Assembly: GCA_018241745.1 (NCBI GenBank)
Contig: JAFEDG010000001.1
Location: 30,672 to 94,671, forward strand
Source: Pseudomonadota bacterium
Lineage (GTDB): Bacteria; Pseudomonadota; Gammaproteobacteria; Burkholderiales; Casimicrobiaceae
Reading direction: 5' to 3'
DNA: 64,000 nt
In this document: positions 55,439 through 64,000 of the stretch, in pieces
How the letters are laid out: the number at the start of each line of letters is the position of its first letter
How positions within the stretch are numbered: the stretch's first letter is position 1
The notes under the pieces: generated by a model
Told to the model about the DNA's origin: nothing
What the model saw: the letters and a program-made list of their open reading frames with translations, nothing else
Databases searched by the model: none
Position numbers and translations under genes: made by a program

Positions 55439-56787
55439 TGGACATCCTCTGGAAGATCGGCAGCTTTGCCGTCGTGCTAGGCGTGCTGGTCACGTTCCAC
55501 GAGCTCGGGCATTACGTCGTCGCGCGGCTCGCGGGGGTCAAGGTGCTGCGCTTTTCCGTAGGCTTCGGCCGCGTGCTGTGGTCGCGCACGTTCGGGCGCG
55601 ACCGCACGGAATGGGCCGTGTCGGCGATTCCACTCGGCGGATACGTGAAGATGGTGGACGAGCGCGAAGGCACCGTCGCCGCGCGCGACCTGCCGCGCGC
55701 GTTCAACCGGCAGCCCGTCTGGAAGCGGATCGCGATCGTCGCCGCGGGACCGCTCGCCAACCTGCTGCTGGCCGTGCTGCTGTTCGCCGCTGCGTTCATG
55801 GCCGGCGTGCCGGCGCAGAAGGCCGTGCTTGCGCCGCCACTCGCGGGCACCGCGGCCTACGCCGCCGGCGTGCGCGGCGGCGAGCGCGTCACGGCCGTGG
55901 ACGGCGCCGCGATCCGGAGCTGGCAGGAGTTGCGCTGGCAACTCGCGAAGGCGCAGGGCGACGCCACCGTCGTGCTGACCGCCGCACGCGAGGACGGCAG
56001 CACCGTCGAGCGACGCGTCGCCCTCGACGCGCTCGGCCCCGACGCCTGGGAAGCCGATCCGGCGGGTGCATTGGGCCTGCGCATCGACCTCGGGCCACCG
56101 CGCGTCGCGGAGACCGTCGCCGGGCTGCCGGCGGCGCGCGCGGGGCTGGCCGCGGGCGATCACATCGTGGCGATCGAAGGTGCCCCCGTGCATTCGCCCG
56201 GCGACGCCGCGCAAGTGACCGCCGCCCATCCGGGCGCCGCGATCAGCATCGAGTACGAGCGCGACGGCCGCCACCAGACCGTGAGCCTCGTGCCCGACGC
56301 CACCGAGCACGACGGCAAGCGGATCGGCGTCGCGGGCCTCAAGCTGGCCGTCGATCCCGCGTACGCGGCGCCGCTCGCGCTGACGGTGCGCTACGGGCCG
56401 CTGGCCGCGCTGGCCGAGGGCGCGCGCCGCACCGGCGAGCTGTCGGTATTCACGTTGAAGATGCTGGGCCGCATGCTCGTCGGGCAGGCGTCGCTGAAGA
56501 ACATCAGCGGGCCCTTGACGATGGCGGACTACGCGGGCCAGTCGGCAAAGGCGGGCGCGTTGCCTTTCGTGAGCTTCCTCGCGCTGATCAGCATCAGCCT
56601 CGGCGTGCTCAACCTGCTTCCGGTCCCGTTATTGGACGGGGGGCATTTGCTGTATTATTTCGTCGAATTCATCAAGGGTAGCCCCGTCTCCGACCGCACG
56701 TTCGAAGTCGGTCAGCGCATCGGAATGGCCGTGTTGGCCGTGCTGATGACCCTGGCGCTGTTCAATGACGTTTCCCGCCTGTTCTGA
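55438..56787 (+). CDS. rseP: site-2 zinc metalloprotease RseP
   Basis: RseP is the intramembrane protease that cuts anti-sigma-E RseA and signal peptide remnants. The 449-residue protein has the zinc site FHELGHYVVAR in TM1, two PDZ domains (about 120-290) in the periplasm, and the LLDGGHLLYYFVEFI motif near the C-terminal TM. It overlaps dxr by one base, and the next gene (bamA) starts within its last codons. The place beside bamA and skp fits envelope quality control. Confidence 0.96.
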   Translation: MDILWKIGSFAVVLGVLVTFHELGHYVVARLAGVKVLRFSVGFGRVLWSRTFGRDRTEWAVSAIPLGGYVKMVDEREGTVAARDLPRAFNRQPVWKRIAIVAAGPLANLLLAVLLFAAAFMAGVPAQKAVLAPPLAGTAAYAAGVRGGERVTAVDGAAIRSWQELRWQLAKAQGDATVVLTAAREDGSTVERRVALDALGPDAWEADPAGALGLRIDLGPPRVAETVAGLPAARAGLAAGDHIVAIEGAPVHSPGDAAQVTAAHPGAAISIEYERDGRHQTVSLVPDATEHDGKRIGVAGLKLAVDPAYAAPLALTVRYGPLAALAEGARRTGELSVFTLKMLGRMLVGQASLKNISGPLTMADYAGQSAKAGALPFVSFLALISISLGVLNLLPVPLLDGGHLLYYFVEFIKGSPVSDRTFEVGQRIGMAVLAVLMTLALFNDVSRLF

Positions 56788-59110
56788 TCCGCAGCGCCCC
56801 TCGCGCCGCCCGGGTGCCACGTTCGCGCGTGCCGTCGCGCGCGGCGTGTCGTTCTTCGTCGTCGTCGCATCGCTTGCGCTGGCGCCGCTCGTGCACGCCG
56901 CCGAGCCGTTCGTCGTCAAGGACATCCGCGTCGAGGGTGTCCAGCGCACCGAGGCCGGCACGATCTTCAGCTACCTCCCGATCAAGGTGGGCGACCGCGT
57001 CGACGACGCCAAGATCTCGGATGCCGTCAAGGCGCTGTACGCCACCGGCTTCTTCCGCGACGTCCGGCTGACACGCCAGGGCGACGTGCTGGTCGTCGAG
57101 GTCGAGGAGCGGCCGACGATCTCGTCGATCACGTTCACCGGCAACAAGGAATTCGACACCGACACGATCACCAAGGCGCTGGGCCAGATCGGCGTCTCCG
57201 TGTCCCATATCTTCGACCGCTCGGCGCTCGACCGCGCGGACCAGGAGCTGAAGCGCCAGTACGTCGCGCGCGGCTACTACGACGCGCAGGTCCTGACGAC
57301 CGTCACGCCGCAGGAACGCAACCGCGTCGCGATCAACTTCGCGATCACGGAGAACGACCAGGCCCGGATCGCGCATATCAACATCATCGGCAACAAGGCG
57401 TTTTCCGAGAAGCAGCTGCTGAGCGAGCTGACGCTGACCACGCCCGGCTGGCTCACGTGGTACACGAAGAACGACCAGTATTCGAAGCAGAAGCTGCAGG
57501 GCGACCTCGAGGCATTGCGCAGCTTCTACCAGGATCGCGGCTACCTGGAGTTCAACATCGAGTCGACGCAGGTCTCGATCACGCCGGACAAGAACGACAT
57601 CTACATCACGATCGTCCTCAGCGAGGGGCCCAAGTTCACGGTCTCCGACGTGCGGATCGCCGGCGACCTCGTGATCCCGCAGCAGCAGATCCGTGACCTG
57701 ATCCTGCTGGAACCGGGCCAGACGTTCTCGCGCGCCCGCCTGCAGGCTTCGGTGAAGGCGATCAGCGACCGCCTCGGGCAGGAAGGCTATGCGTTCACCA
57801 ACGTGAACGCCGTCCCCGACATCAACCGCACCGAGAACACGGTCGCGTTCACGATGTACGTGGACCCGGGCCGCCGCGTCTACGTGCGCAAGCTCAACAT
57901 CGAGAACAACTCGAAGACGCGCGACGTGGTCGTCCGGCGCGAGGCGCGCCAGCTCGAGGACGCCTGGTTCGACGGCGCGGCCATCGACCGCTCGAAGATC
58001 CGGATCAAGCGCCTTGGTTATTTCGACGACGTGGGCATCGAGACACAGCCGGTGCCCGGCGTGTCGGACCAGGTCGACATCGCCGTCAACGTGACCGAGC
58101 GGAACACCGGCAACCTGCTCGCAGGCGTCGGCTACTCGAGTTCCGACGGCGTCGTGTTCAACGCGTCGATCTCGCAGCAGAACATCTTCGGCTCCGGCAA
58201 TGCGCTGGCGCTCGCGTTCAACACGAGCAAGGTGAACCGGACGATCTCGGGCACGTACACGGAGCCGTACTGGACCGTCGACGGCGTGTCGCGGACGATC
58301 GAGCTGTACCAGAAGAACATCGATCCCACGTCGCTGTCGGTGTCCAACTACGAGTCGTCGACACTCGGCGCGGCGATGACGTTCGGCGTGCCGATCAGCG
58401 AGACGGACACGATCAGCGTCGGCGGCCGCATCGAGCACACGAAGATCACGCTGTTCGCGGAAAGCCCGCCCGTGTACATCGCGTACGTGAACGAATTCGG
58501 CTCCGTCACCAACAGCTACATCCTGAATGCCGGCTGGGCGCGCGATACGCGTGACGACCCGGTCTTCCCGACCACCGGTCGCCTGCAGAGCCTCATCGGC
58601 GAAATCGGCCTGCCGCTGTCGAACATGGCGTACTACAAGGTGGAGTACGTCAACCAGTGGTTCTGGCCCATCTGGCAGCCTGCGGTGCTGATGCTCCGCG
58701 GCAACATCGGCTACGGCAATGGCTACGCGGGCGACCCGCTGCCGTTCTTCAAGGCCTTCTACGCGGGCGGCGTCGGTTCCGTCCGCGGCTACGAGCAGAG
58801 CTCGCTGGGCCCCCGCGACATCTACGGCAACTCGCTGGGCGGCAAGCGCAAGATCGTAGGTAACGCCGAGCTGTTCTACCCGCTGACGAAAGACCTTCGC
58901 AGCGTGCGTGTCAGCGCATTTGCCGACATGGGCCAGATCTATGCGGACGGCTACCAGCCGGACTTCGAGTCGTTCCGCTTCTCGGCGGGCGTGGGGCTGG
59001 CGTGGAACTCGCCGATCGGCCCCTTGAAGTTCAGCTACGCGATACCGCTGAACTCGCAGCCGGGCGATCGCGTCCAGCGCTTCCAGTTCCAGGTCGGTAA
59101 TGTATTCTGA
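56765..59110 (+). CDS. bamA: outer membrane protein assembly factor BamA
   Basis: BamA folds beta-barrel proteins into the outer membrane. The 781-residue protein has a long N-region, a signal peptide (SFFVVVASLALAPLVHA), and five POTRA domains (FVVKDIRVEGVQRTEAGTIF onward, about 47-450). The 16-strand barrel has the GSVRGYEQSSLGPRD (VRGF/Y) loop and a C-terminal phenylalanine (FQVGNVF). ATG 56765 lies inside the 3' end of rseP. An in-frame GTG nearer the signal peptide (56846) is an alternative and would give a more normal leader. Confidence 0.97.
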   Translation: MTFPACSDPQRPSRRPGATFARAVARGVSFFVVVASLALAPLVHAAEPFVVKDIRVEGVQRTEAGTIFSYLPIKVGDRVDDAKISDAVKALYATGFFRDVRLTRQGDVLVVEVEERPTISSITFTGNKEFDTDTITKALGQIGVSVSHIFDRSALDRADQELKRQYVARGYYDAQVLTTVTPQERNRVAINFAITENDQARIAHINIIGNKAFSEKQLLSELTLTTPGWLTWYTKNDQYSKQKLQGDLEALRSFYQDRGYLEFNIESTQVSITPDKNDIYITIVLSEGPKFTVSDVRIAGDLVIPQQQIRDLILLEPGQTFSRARLQASVKAISDRLGQEGYAFTNVNAVPDINRTENTVAFTMYVDPGRRVYVRKLNIENNSKTRDVVVRREARQLEDAWFDGAAIDRSKIRIKRLGYFDDVGIETQPVPGVSDQVDIAVNVTERNTGNLLAGVGYSSSDGVVFNASISQQNIFGSGNALALAFNTSKVNRTISGTYTEPYWTVDGVSRTIELYQKNIDPTSLSVSNYESSTLGAAMTFGVPISETDTISVGGRIEHTKITLFAESPPVYIAYVNEFGSVTNSYILNAGWARDTRDDPVFPTTGRLQSLIGEIGLPLSNMAYYKVEYVNQWFWPIWQPAVLMLRGNIGYGNGYAGDPLPFFKAFYAGGVGSVRGYEQSSLGPRDIYGNSLGGKRKIVGNAELFYPLTKDLRSVRVSAFADMGQIYADGYQPDFESFRFSAGVGLAWNSPIGPLKFSYAIPLNSQPGDRVQRFQFQVGNVF

Positions 59111-59150
59111 CGCGGCTTGCAGCCGGCACCAGGCCGCGAGGAGAACCCCG

Positions 59151-59654
59151 TTGAAACCAACCCTGATCATCGCGCTGTTCGGTCTCGTCGCGGCCTGCGT
59201 CGCGCCCGTGCACGCGGCCGAACTCAAGATCGGCTTCGTCAACGGCGAGCGGCTGCTGCGCGAGGCGGCGCCGGCGCGGCGGGCACAGGCCAAGCTGGAG
59301 AAGGAATTCGCTGGTCGCCAGGCGGACCTCGAGAAGCTCGAGAAGCAGGTGCAGGCACTGCAGCAGCAGCTCGACCGCGACGGCGCCACGATGGCGGAAG
59401 CCGACCGGCGCAACCGTGAGCGTGACCTCGCCAACATGTCGCGTGACCTGCAGCGCGGCCAGCGCGAGTACCGCGAGGACCTCAACCTGCGCAAGAACGA
59501 GGAGCTCGCCAGCATGCAGGAGCGGGCGAACAAGGTCATCCTGCAGATCGCCACCGACGAGAAGTTCGACCTGATCATCCAGGAACCGGTGATCTTCGCG
59601 AGCCCGCGGATCGACATCACCGACCGCGTCATCAAGGCGCTTGCCGACAAGTAG
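59151..59654 (+). CDS. skp: periplasmic chaperone Skp/OmpH
   Basis: Skp holds unfolded outer-membrane proteins on the way to BamA. I choose TTG 59151. GAGGAGA lies 7 nt upstream, and this start gives a textbook signal peptide (MKPTLIIALFGLVAACVAPVHA-AELKIGFVNGERLL). An in-frame ATG at 59100 overlaps the bamA stop and adds 17 residues before the signal peptide. The mature part is about 145 residues of charged coiled coil (AQAKLEKEFAGRQADLEKLE) with a short beta core. Confidence 0.94.
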   Translation: MKPTLIIALFGLVAACVAPVHAAELKIGFVNGERLLREAAPARRAQAKLEKEFAGRQADLEKLEKQVQALQQQLDRDGATMAEADRRNRERDLANMSRDLQRGQREYREDLNLRKNEELASMQERANKVILQIATDEKFDLIIQEPVIFASPRIDITDRVIKALADK

Positions 59655-59711
59655 CATCGCGCCCACGGCGCGACGGGTGCCGGCCGACGGCGCCTTCCGC
59701 GAGACGCCACG

Positions 59712-60836
59712 ATGGCCTCCACCGCTTCCCCGCAGCGCCTCGACGCCCTGGCCGCGCACACGGGCGCCACGCTGGACGGCGACGGCAGCACGCTGATCAG
59801 CCGCGTCGCCACGCTCGAGCATGCGGGGCCGGGCACGATCGCGTTCCTCGCCAATCCTCGCTACCGCAGCCTGCTCGCCACGACCGGGGCCTCCGCGGTC
59901 ATCGTGGCCCCGTCGCTCGCGGCAACGACGCCACTGCCGAAGCTCCTGTCCCGCAACCCGTACGCGACGTACGCGCGCGTGGCACAGGCGCTGCATTTCG
60001 AGGAGCCGGTCATGCCCGGCGTGCACCCGACCGCGCTCGTCGACCCGGCGGCCAGCGTCGCCAACTCCGCGACGATCGGTCCGTTCGCGACGGTCGGCCC
60101 GGGCGCCGTCGTCGGCGAGCGCGTACGGCTCGGCCCGCGCGTGTCGCTGGGCAAGGGCGTGCGCGTCGGCGCGCATTCGGTGCTGAACGCGAACGTGGTG
60201 ATCTATCCGGATTGCATCATCGGCGAGCGTGCGCTGCTCCATGCGGGCGCGGTCATCGGCGCCGACGGGTTCGGCATGGCCGAGGAGGAGGGTCGCTGGC
60301 TCAAGATCCCGCAGACCGGGCGCGTCGTCATCGGTGACGACGTCGAGATCGGGGCCAACACGACGATCGACCGCGGTGCGCTCGACGATACCGTGATCGG
60401 CAACGACGTCAAGATCGACAACCAGGTCCAGATCGGTCACAACTGCACCGTTGGCGACCACACGGCGATCGCGGGGTGCGTCGGCATCGCGGGGTCCGCC
60501 CACGTCGGGCGCAATTGCCAGATCGGCGGCGCGGCGATGATCGCGGGCCACCTGACGATCGCCGACGGTGTCGTCATCTCGGGCGGCACGCTGGTGTTCC
60601 ATTCGATCACGGAGCGCGGGGTCTACACGAGCGCGTTTCCCGCGCTGCCGCACGCGCAGTGGAAGCGCGTCGCGTCGGAAACCCGCCGCCTGCGCGAGCT
60701 TGCCCTGCGCGTCCGCGCGCTCGAGGCCGCGACGGGCCTCACGGCGCATCACGACGGCGGCGCGGACGCGGCCGAGCACGACGCCGCCTCATCGATCACA
60801 ACCGACGCGCCGGACGGCGCGCGACAGCGGCGCTGA
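59712..60836 (+). CDS. lpxD: UDP-3-O-acylglucosamine N-acyltransferase
   Basis: LpxD adds the second hydroxy-acyl chain in lipid A synthesis, using acyl-ACP. The 374-residue protein has an N-terminal uridine-binding domain (about 1-100), a left-handed beta-helix of hexapeptide repeats, and the catalytic His in [19 protein letters not shown]-terminal helix follows ([23 protein letters not shown]). The last 30 residues form an Ala/Asp/His-rich tail. It precedes fabZ by 48 nt. Confidence 0.96.
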   Translation: MASTASPQRLDALAAHTGATLDGDGSTLISRVATLEHAGPGTIAFLANPRYRSLLATTGASAVIVAPSLAATTPLPKLLSRNPYATYARVAQALHFEEPVMPGVHPTALVDPAASVANSATIGPFATVGPGAVVGERVRLGPRVSLGKGVRVGAHSVLNANVVIYPDCIIGERALLHAGAVIGADGFGMAEEEGRWLKIPQTGRVVIGDDVEIGANTTIDRGALDDTVIGNDVKIDNQVQIGHNCTVGDHTAIAGCVGIAGSAHVGRNCQIGGAAMIAGHLTIADGVVISGGTLVFHSITERGVYTSAFPALPHAQWKRVASETRRLRELALRVRALEAATGLTAHHDGGADAAEHDAASSITTDAPDGARQRR

Positions 60837-60884
60837 CGCGAGCCGCCGCGAAGACGCCCACACGAACACGGGAGGGGGACATCA

Positions 60885-61355
60885 ATGCCGGCGCTCGACA
60901 TCAACGCCATCAAGAAGCTGCTGCCGCACCGCTATCCGATGCTGCTGGTCGACCGCGTCGTCGACTACGAGGCGGGCAAGTGGATCCACGGGCTCAAGAA
61001 CGTCAGTGCCAACGAGCCGTTCTTCCAGGGGCACTTCCCGGCTTACCCGGTGATGCCGGGCGTGCTGGTCATCGAGGCGCTTGCCCAGCTCGCGGGCTTG
61101 CTGACGATCCTGTCCGGCGTGGCCAAGGCGGACGGCAGCCAGCTCGTGCTGTTCGCCGGCATCGACGAGGCTCGCTTCAAGCGCCAGGTGATGCCCGGCG
61201 ACACGCTCGCGCTGCAGATCGACCTCGAGCGTGCTGTGCGCGGCGTCGGGCGCTTCTCGGCACGTGCGCTCGTCGGCGGCGAACTCGTGTGCGAGGCGCG
61301 GCTGCTCGCGGCCGTGCGCAACCTGCCGCAGGACGGCGAGGCTGCGGCCGAATGA
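60885..61355 (+). CDS. fabZ: 3-hydroxyacyl-ACP dehydratase
   Basis: FabZ dehydrates beta-hydroxyacyl-ACP and thus competes with lipid A acyltransferases for the same substrate pool. The 156-residue hot-dog protein has LPHRYPMLLVDRVV and the catalytic GHFPAYPVMPGVLVIEALAQ with His and Glu. GGGAGGGG precedes the ATG. Its TGA overlaps the lpxA ATG by 4 bases. Confidence 0.97.
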   Translation: MPALDINAIKKLLPHRYPMLLVDRVVDYEAGKWIHGLKNVSANEPFFQGHFPAYPVMPGVLVIEALAQLAGLLTILSGVAKADGSQLVLFAGIDEARFKRQVMPGDTLALQIDLERAVRGVGRFSARALVGGELVCEARLLAAVRNLPQDGEAAAE

Positions 61356-62128
61356 CGACGATCCACCCGACCGCGCTGGTGGAGCCCGGGGCCGAGCTCG
61401 GCCGCGACGTGAGCGTCGGCGCGTTCAGCGTCGTCGGCCCGCACGTGCGGATCGGCGACGGCACGGTGATCGGCCCGCACGCGGTCGTCACGGGTCGCAC
61501 GACGGTTGGCGCGCGCAATCGTGTGTTCCAGTTCGCGTCGCTCGGCGAGATCGCGCAGGACCGCAAGTACGGCGGCGAACCGACGACCACGACGATCGGC
61601 GACGACAACGTGTTCCGCGAGTTCGTCACCGTCAACGCGGGCACGGCACAGGACCGCGGCGACACGCGGATCGGCGACGGCAACTGGTTCCTCGCGTACA
61701 CGCACGTCGCCCATGACTGCGTCGTCGGCAACCACACGACGTTCTCGAACAACGCGCAGATCGCGGGCCACGTGCACATCGGCGACTGGGTCGTGATGGG
61801 CGCGTACGCGGGCGTCCACCAGTTCGGGCGCGTCGGCGCGCACGCGATGGTGGCGGCTGGCGCGATCGTGCTGCAGGATGTTCCGCCGTACACGACCGTG
61901 CAGGGATACCCGGCGACGCCGCACGGCACCAACAGCGAGGGCCTGAAGCGTCGTGGGTTTTCGCCTGCCGACATCCTTGCGGTACGCCGTGCCTACAAGA
62001 TGCTGTACCGGCAGGGCCTCGCGCTCGACGACGCGCGCGCGGCCATCGCCGAGGCCGCCAGGGACGCGCCTGTGCTGGCGCCGCTCGTCGACTTCCTCGC
62101 GGTCCCGGGGCGCGGCATTGTCCGCTGA
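61352..62128 (+). CDS. lpxA: UDP-N-acetylglucosamine acyltransferase
   Basis: LpxA carries out the first step of lipid A synthesis, moving a hydroxyacyl chain from ACP to UDP-GlcNAc. The 258-residue hexapeptide-repeat trimer protein has the active-site segment YTHVAHDCVVGNHTTFSNNA with the catalytic His, and a C-terminal helical domain (RRGFSPADILAVRRAYKMLY). The start overlaps fabZ (ATGA). The 3' end overlaps the TTG start of lpxB by 11 bp. Confidence 0.97.
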   Translation: MTTIHPTALVEPGAELGRDVSVGAFSVVGPHVRIGDGTVIGPHAVVTGRTTVGARNRVFQFASLGEIAQDRKYGGEPTTTTIGDDNVFREFVTVNAGTAQDRGDTRIGDGNWFLAYTHVAHDCVVGNHTTFSNNAQIAGHVHIGDWVVMGAYAGVHQFGRVGAHAMVAAGAIVLQDVPPYTTVQGYPATPHGTNSEGLKRRGFSPADILAVRRAYKMLYRQGLALDDARAAIAEAARDAPVLAPLVDFLAVPGRGIVR

Positions 62129-63347
62129 CGCTGCCGTCCGTACGCGCGGGCCGGACGCGTCCGCGGCTCGTCGCGCGCCGGCACTGGGCCAGGGCCCGCT
62201 GATCGGCATCGTGGCGGGCGAAGCGTCGGGCGACGCGATCGGTGCCGCGCTGATCGAAGGCGTCCGTGCGCGCTGTCCCGGCGCGCGCTTCGTCGGCGTC
62301 GCCGGCCCCAAGATGGAAGCAGCGGGCTGTGAAGCGTGGTATTCGCTCGAAGCGCTCGCCGTGCGCGGTTTCGTCGAGGTGATCGCGCACCTGCCTCGGC
62401 TCGTCCGCCTGCGCCGCGAGCTGGGCGCGCGGTTCCTGGCCGAGCGCGTGCCGCTCTTTGTCGGCGTCGACGCGCCGGACTTCAACCTGGGGCTCGAGCG
62501 CTGGTTGAAGCACCGCGGCGTGCACACCGTGCATTGCGTGAGCCCGTCGGTGTGGGCGTGGCGGCGCGAGCGGCTGCAGACGATCGGCCGGTCGGTCGAC
62601 CGGATGCTGACGCTGTTCCCGTTCGAAGGAAAGCTGTACGAGGATGCCGGCATCCGCGTCGACTACATCGGCCATCCGCTGGCGCAGGAGGCGGCGACGC
62701 TCGCGTCGCGACGGCGCACGCGCGAGACGTTGAAGCTCGCGTCGTCGACGCCCGTGTTCGCGCTGCTGCCTGGCAGCCGCCTGTCCGAGATCGAGATGCA
62801 CGCGGGCCTGCTGATCGCGACGGCGCGCAAGATCCTCGAGGTGCGGCCCGATGCGTGCTTCCAGGTGCCGCTCGTGTCGCGCGTGACGCGCGAGGCCTTT
62901 TCCCGCGCGTTGCACACGTTCGGCGCGGAAGGGCTGCCGGTCACGCTGCTGTACGGCCATGCGAACGACGCGTTGCAGGCGGCCGACGTCGCGCTCGTTG
63001 CGTCCGGCACGGCGACGCTGGAAGCCGCGCTCGCGCGCTGCCCGCACGTCATCTACTACCGCGTGTCGGCGCTGACGGCGCGCATCGTCGAGCGCAAGCT
63101 GCTGTTGCCTTACGTCGGCCTGCCCAACGTGCTGGCCGGCCGCTTCGTCGTCCCCGAGCTGCTGCAGGACGCCGCGACGCCTGCCAACCTGGCGCAAGCC
63201 GCGCTCAACCTGTTCGACGACAGCGTCACGCGGCGCCGGATGGACACGGTGTTCGCGGGCTTTGCGCGCGACCTGGCGGTCGATACCGGCGCGCTGGCGG
63301 CTGTCGCGGTGCTCGACGAATTGCGCAGCGCAGGCGTCGAATGCTGA
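62118..63347 (+). CDS. lpxB: lipid A disaccharide synthase
   Basis: LpxB is a GT19 glycosyltransferase that joins UDP-2,3-diacylglucosamine and lipid X. The conserved start [18 protein letters not shown] is preceded by about 32 variable residues if TTG 62118 is used. No ATG or GTG lies nearer in frame, so TTG is my choice. Further motifs are [31 protein letters not shown], and [13 protein letters not shown]. The stop overlaps rnhB by 7 bases. Product length is 409 residues. Confidence 0.95.
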   Translation: MSADAAVRTRGPDASAARRAPALGQGPLIGIVAGEASGDAIGAALIEGVRARCPGARFVGVAGPKMEAAGCEAWYSLEALAVRGFVEVIAHLPRLVRLRRELGARFLAERVPLFVGVDAPDFNLGLERWLKHRGVHTVHCVSPSVWAWRRERLQTIGRSVDRMLTLFPFEGKLYEDAGIRVDYIGHPLAQEAATLASRRRTRETLKLASSTPVFALLPGSRLSEIEMHAGLLIATARKILEVRPDACFQVPLVSRVTREAFSRALHTFGAEGLPVTLLYGHANDALQAADVALVASGTATLEAALARCPHVIYYRVSALTARIVERKLLLPYVGLPNVLAGRFVVPELLQDAATPANLAQAALNLFDDSVTRRRMDTVFAGFARDLAVDTGALAAVAVLDELRSAGVEC

Positions 63348-63907
63348 TCGCCGGCGTCGACGAGGCGGGGCGCGGGCCGCTCGCCGGGCCGGTCGTCGCG
63401 GCGGCGGTGATCCTCGGTCCCGAGAAGCCCATCCGCGGCTTGCGCGACTCCAAGCTCCTGACACCGGAGCGGCGCGCGGACCTCGCCCACCGGATCCGCG
63501 AGCGCGCCGTCGCGTGGGCCGTCGCGTCGGCCGACGTCGCCGAGATCGAGTCGTTGAACATCCTGTGGGCGTCGATGCTCGCGATGCAGCGTGCCGTGGC
63601 GGCGCTGTCCGTGATGCCGGACGCCGCGTGGATCGACGGCGACCGTTGCCCGGAACTTCCGTGCGCCGCGCGCGCGTTCGTCGGCGGCGACGCGACGCAC
63701 GCCGCGATTGCCGCGGCGTCGATCCTGGCCAAGACCGTGCGCGACGCGATGCTCGTCGAGCTCGACCGCCAGTACCCGCAGTACGGCTTTGCGCAACACA
63801 AGGGCTACGCGACGGCGGCGCACCTGGCGGCGCTTGCGCAGCACGGCCCTTGCCCCGCGCACCGGCGCTCGTTCGCGCCGGTCGTGCAAACGACTTTCGT
63901 GTTCTGA
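63341..63907 (+). CDS. rnhB: ribonuclease HII
   Basis: RNase HII cuts RNA in RNA/DNA hybrids and removes misincorporated ribonucleotides. The 188-residue protein has the catalytic Asp/Glu pair in [15 protein letters not shown], Asp in [27 protein letters not shown], and HKGYAT. It starts within the lpxB stop region (7-bp overlap), the usual end of this lipid A operon. Confidence 0.97.
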   Translation: MLIAGVDEAGRGPLAGPVVAAAVILGPEKPIRGLRDSKLLTPERRADLAHRIRERAVAWAVASADVAEIESLNILWASMLAMQRAVAALSVMPDAAWIDGDRCPELPCAARAFVGGDATHAAIAAASILAKTVRDAMLVELDRQYPQYGFAQHKGYATAAHLAALAQHGPCPAHRRSFAPVVQTTFVF

Positions 63908-63913
63908 CCGACG

Positions 63914-64000
63914 ATGAATGCCCCGCTGCAAGCTTCCACTGGCGCGCCCGAGCTGGCGCTGCCCGACCTCGACGCCATCCGCCGCGCGGCGGCGCGGATC
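63914..64000 (+). CDS. N-terminal fragment, possibly threonine/serine dehydratase (cut by window edge)
   Basis: An ATG 6 nt after rnhB opens a frame of 29 codons to the window end (MNAPLQASTGAPELALPDLD...IRRAAARI). The segment PDLDAIRRAAARI resembles the start of fold-type II PLP threonine/serine dehydratases, which typically read LDDIRAAAARI. The evidence is short, so the product call is tentative; that a gene starts here is more likely. Confidence 0.4.
   Translation, partial: MNAPLQASTGAPELALPDLDAIRRAAARI

Noticed and set aside
59100..59150. Skp start at ATG 59100
   Set aside because: It would place 17 polar residues before the signal peptide and overlap the bamA stop; TTG 59151 has GAGGAGA at good spacing.
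56762..59854. 1030-codon minus-strand frame opposite bamA and skp
   Set aside because: bamA is unmistakable on the plus strand. The antisense product is compositionally biased (Arg, Ala, Asp, Val) and matches nothing.

Overview
The window is 64 kb of GC-rich DNA from a proteobacterial chromosome. It is almost certainly a betaproteobacterium and most probably Burkholderiales. The reasons are the gene order rpsB-tsf-pyrH-frr-uppS-cdsA-dxr-rseP-bamA-skp-lpxD-fabZ-lpxA-lpxB-rnhB, the nsrR-nnrS-narXL-narK1K2-narGHJI-PPIase denitrification block, two Bug/TctC-type orphan binding proteins, and small beta-typical families (DUF4936, DUF4124). Genes are tightly packed. Many neighbours overlap by 1 or 4 bases (ATGA, GTGA, TGATG). 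I see no tRNA, rRNA, insertion sequence, prophage, CRISPR array or clearly broken gene.

Region by region. 0-6 kb: a cut-off DUF4124 gene, an MscS channel coupled to a CPA1 Na+/H+ antiporter, then guaB-guaA. 5.8-10.5 kb: a ChaA-like cation/proton exchanger, a small four-helix membrane protein facing a LytS/LytR-type two-component pair, and a VIT1/CCC1 transporter. 10.5-25.4 kb (all minus strand): the respiratory nitrate module. It runs NO sensor NsrR, NnrS, nitrate sensor/regulator NarX-NarL, a 187-bp regulatory gap, transporters NarK1 and NarK2, nitrate reductase NarGHJI, and a parvulin-type isomerase. 25.4-29.8 kb: a large PutA with a divergent Lrp-type regulator. 29.8-34.9 kb: a Bug protein fused in one transcript to the formaldehyde pathway (frmA-fghA), a putative oxidoreductase with a DUF2269 membrane protein, and Tag glycosylase. 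34.9-44.2 kb: a Sel1-repeat protein, an AllA-like enzyme, a minus-strand set (secreted low-complexity protein, EF-hand protein, sterol-desaturase-like enzyme, pirin) facing an OmpR/EnvZ-type pair, then DinB-tadA-ldcA-GNAT. 44.2-49.2 kb: a Bug protein and a sugar-acid dehydratase facing a GntR/FCD regulator, then NRDE, DUF4936 and ygfZ. 49.2-64 kb: translation, isoprenoid, envelope and lipid A genes.

The nitrate module is self-contained. NarX senses nitrate and NarL acts on the cluster; NarK1/K2 move nitrate and nitrite; NarGHI reduces nitrate at the membrane; NarJ and the isomerase help assembly. NsrR and NnrS deal with the NO formed downstream. Upstream of nsrR lies a perfect FNR/ANR box at about -40.5 from a predicted start. 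A 21-bp NsrR-type palindrome sits over that start. Together they predict anaerobic activation with NO-relieved self-repression. The gap before narK1 carries an 18-bp direct repeat with near-NarL heptamers.

Most of the window is ordinary core genome. The least explained parts are the EF-hand/secreted-protein/desaturase set with its shared two-component promoter region, the 4-TM protein beside LytS/LytR, the Bug-frmA coupling, and three genes that look leaderless.
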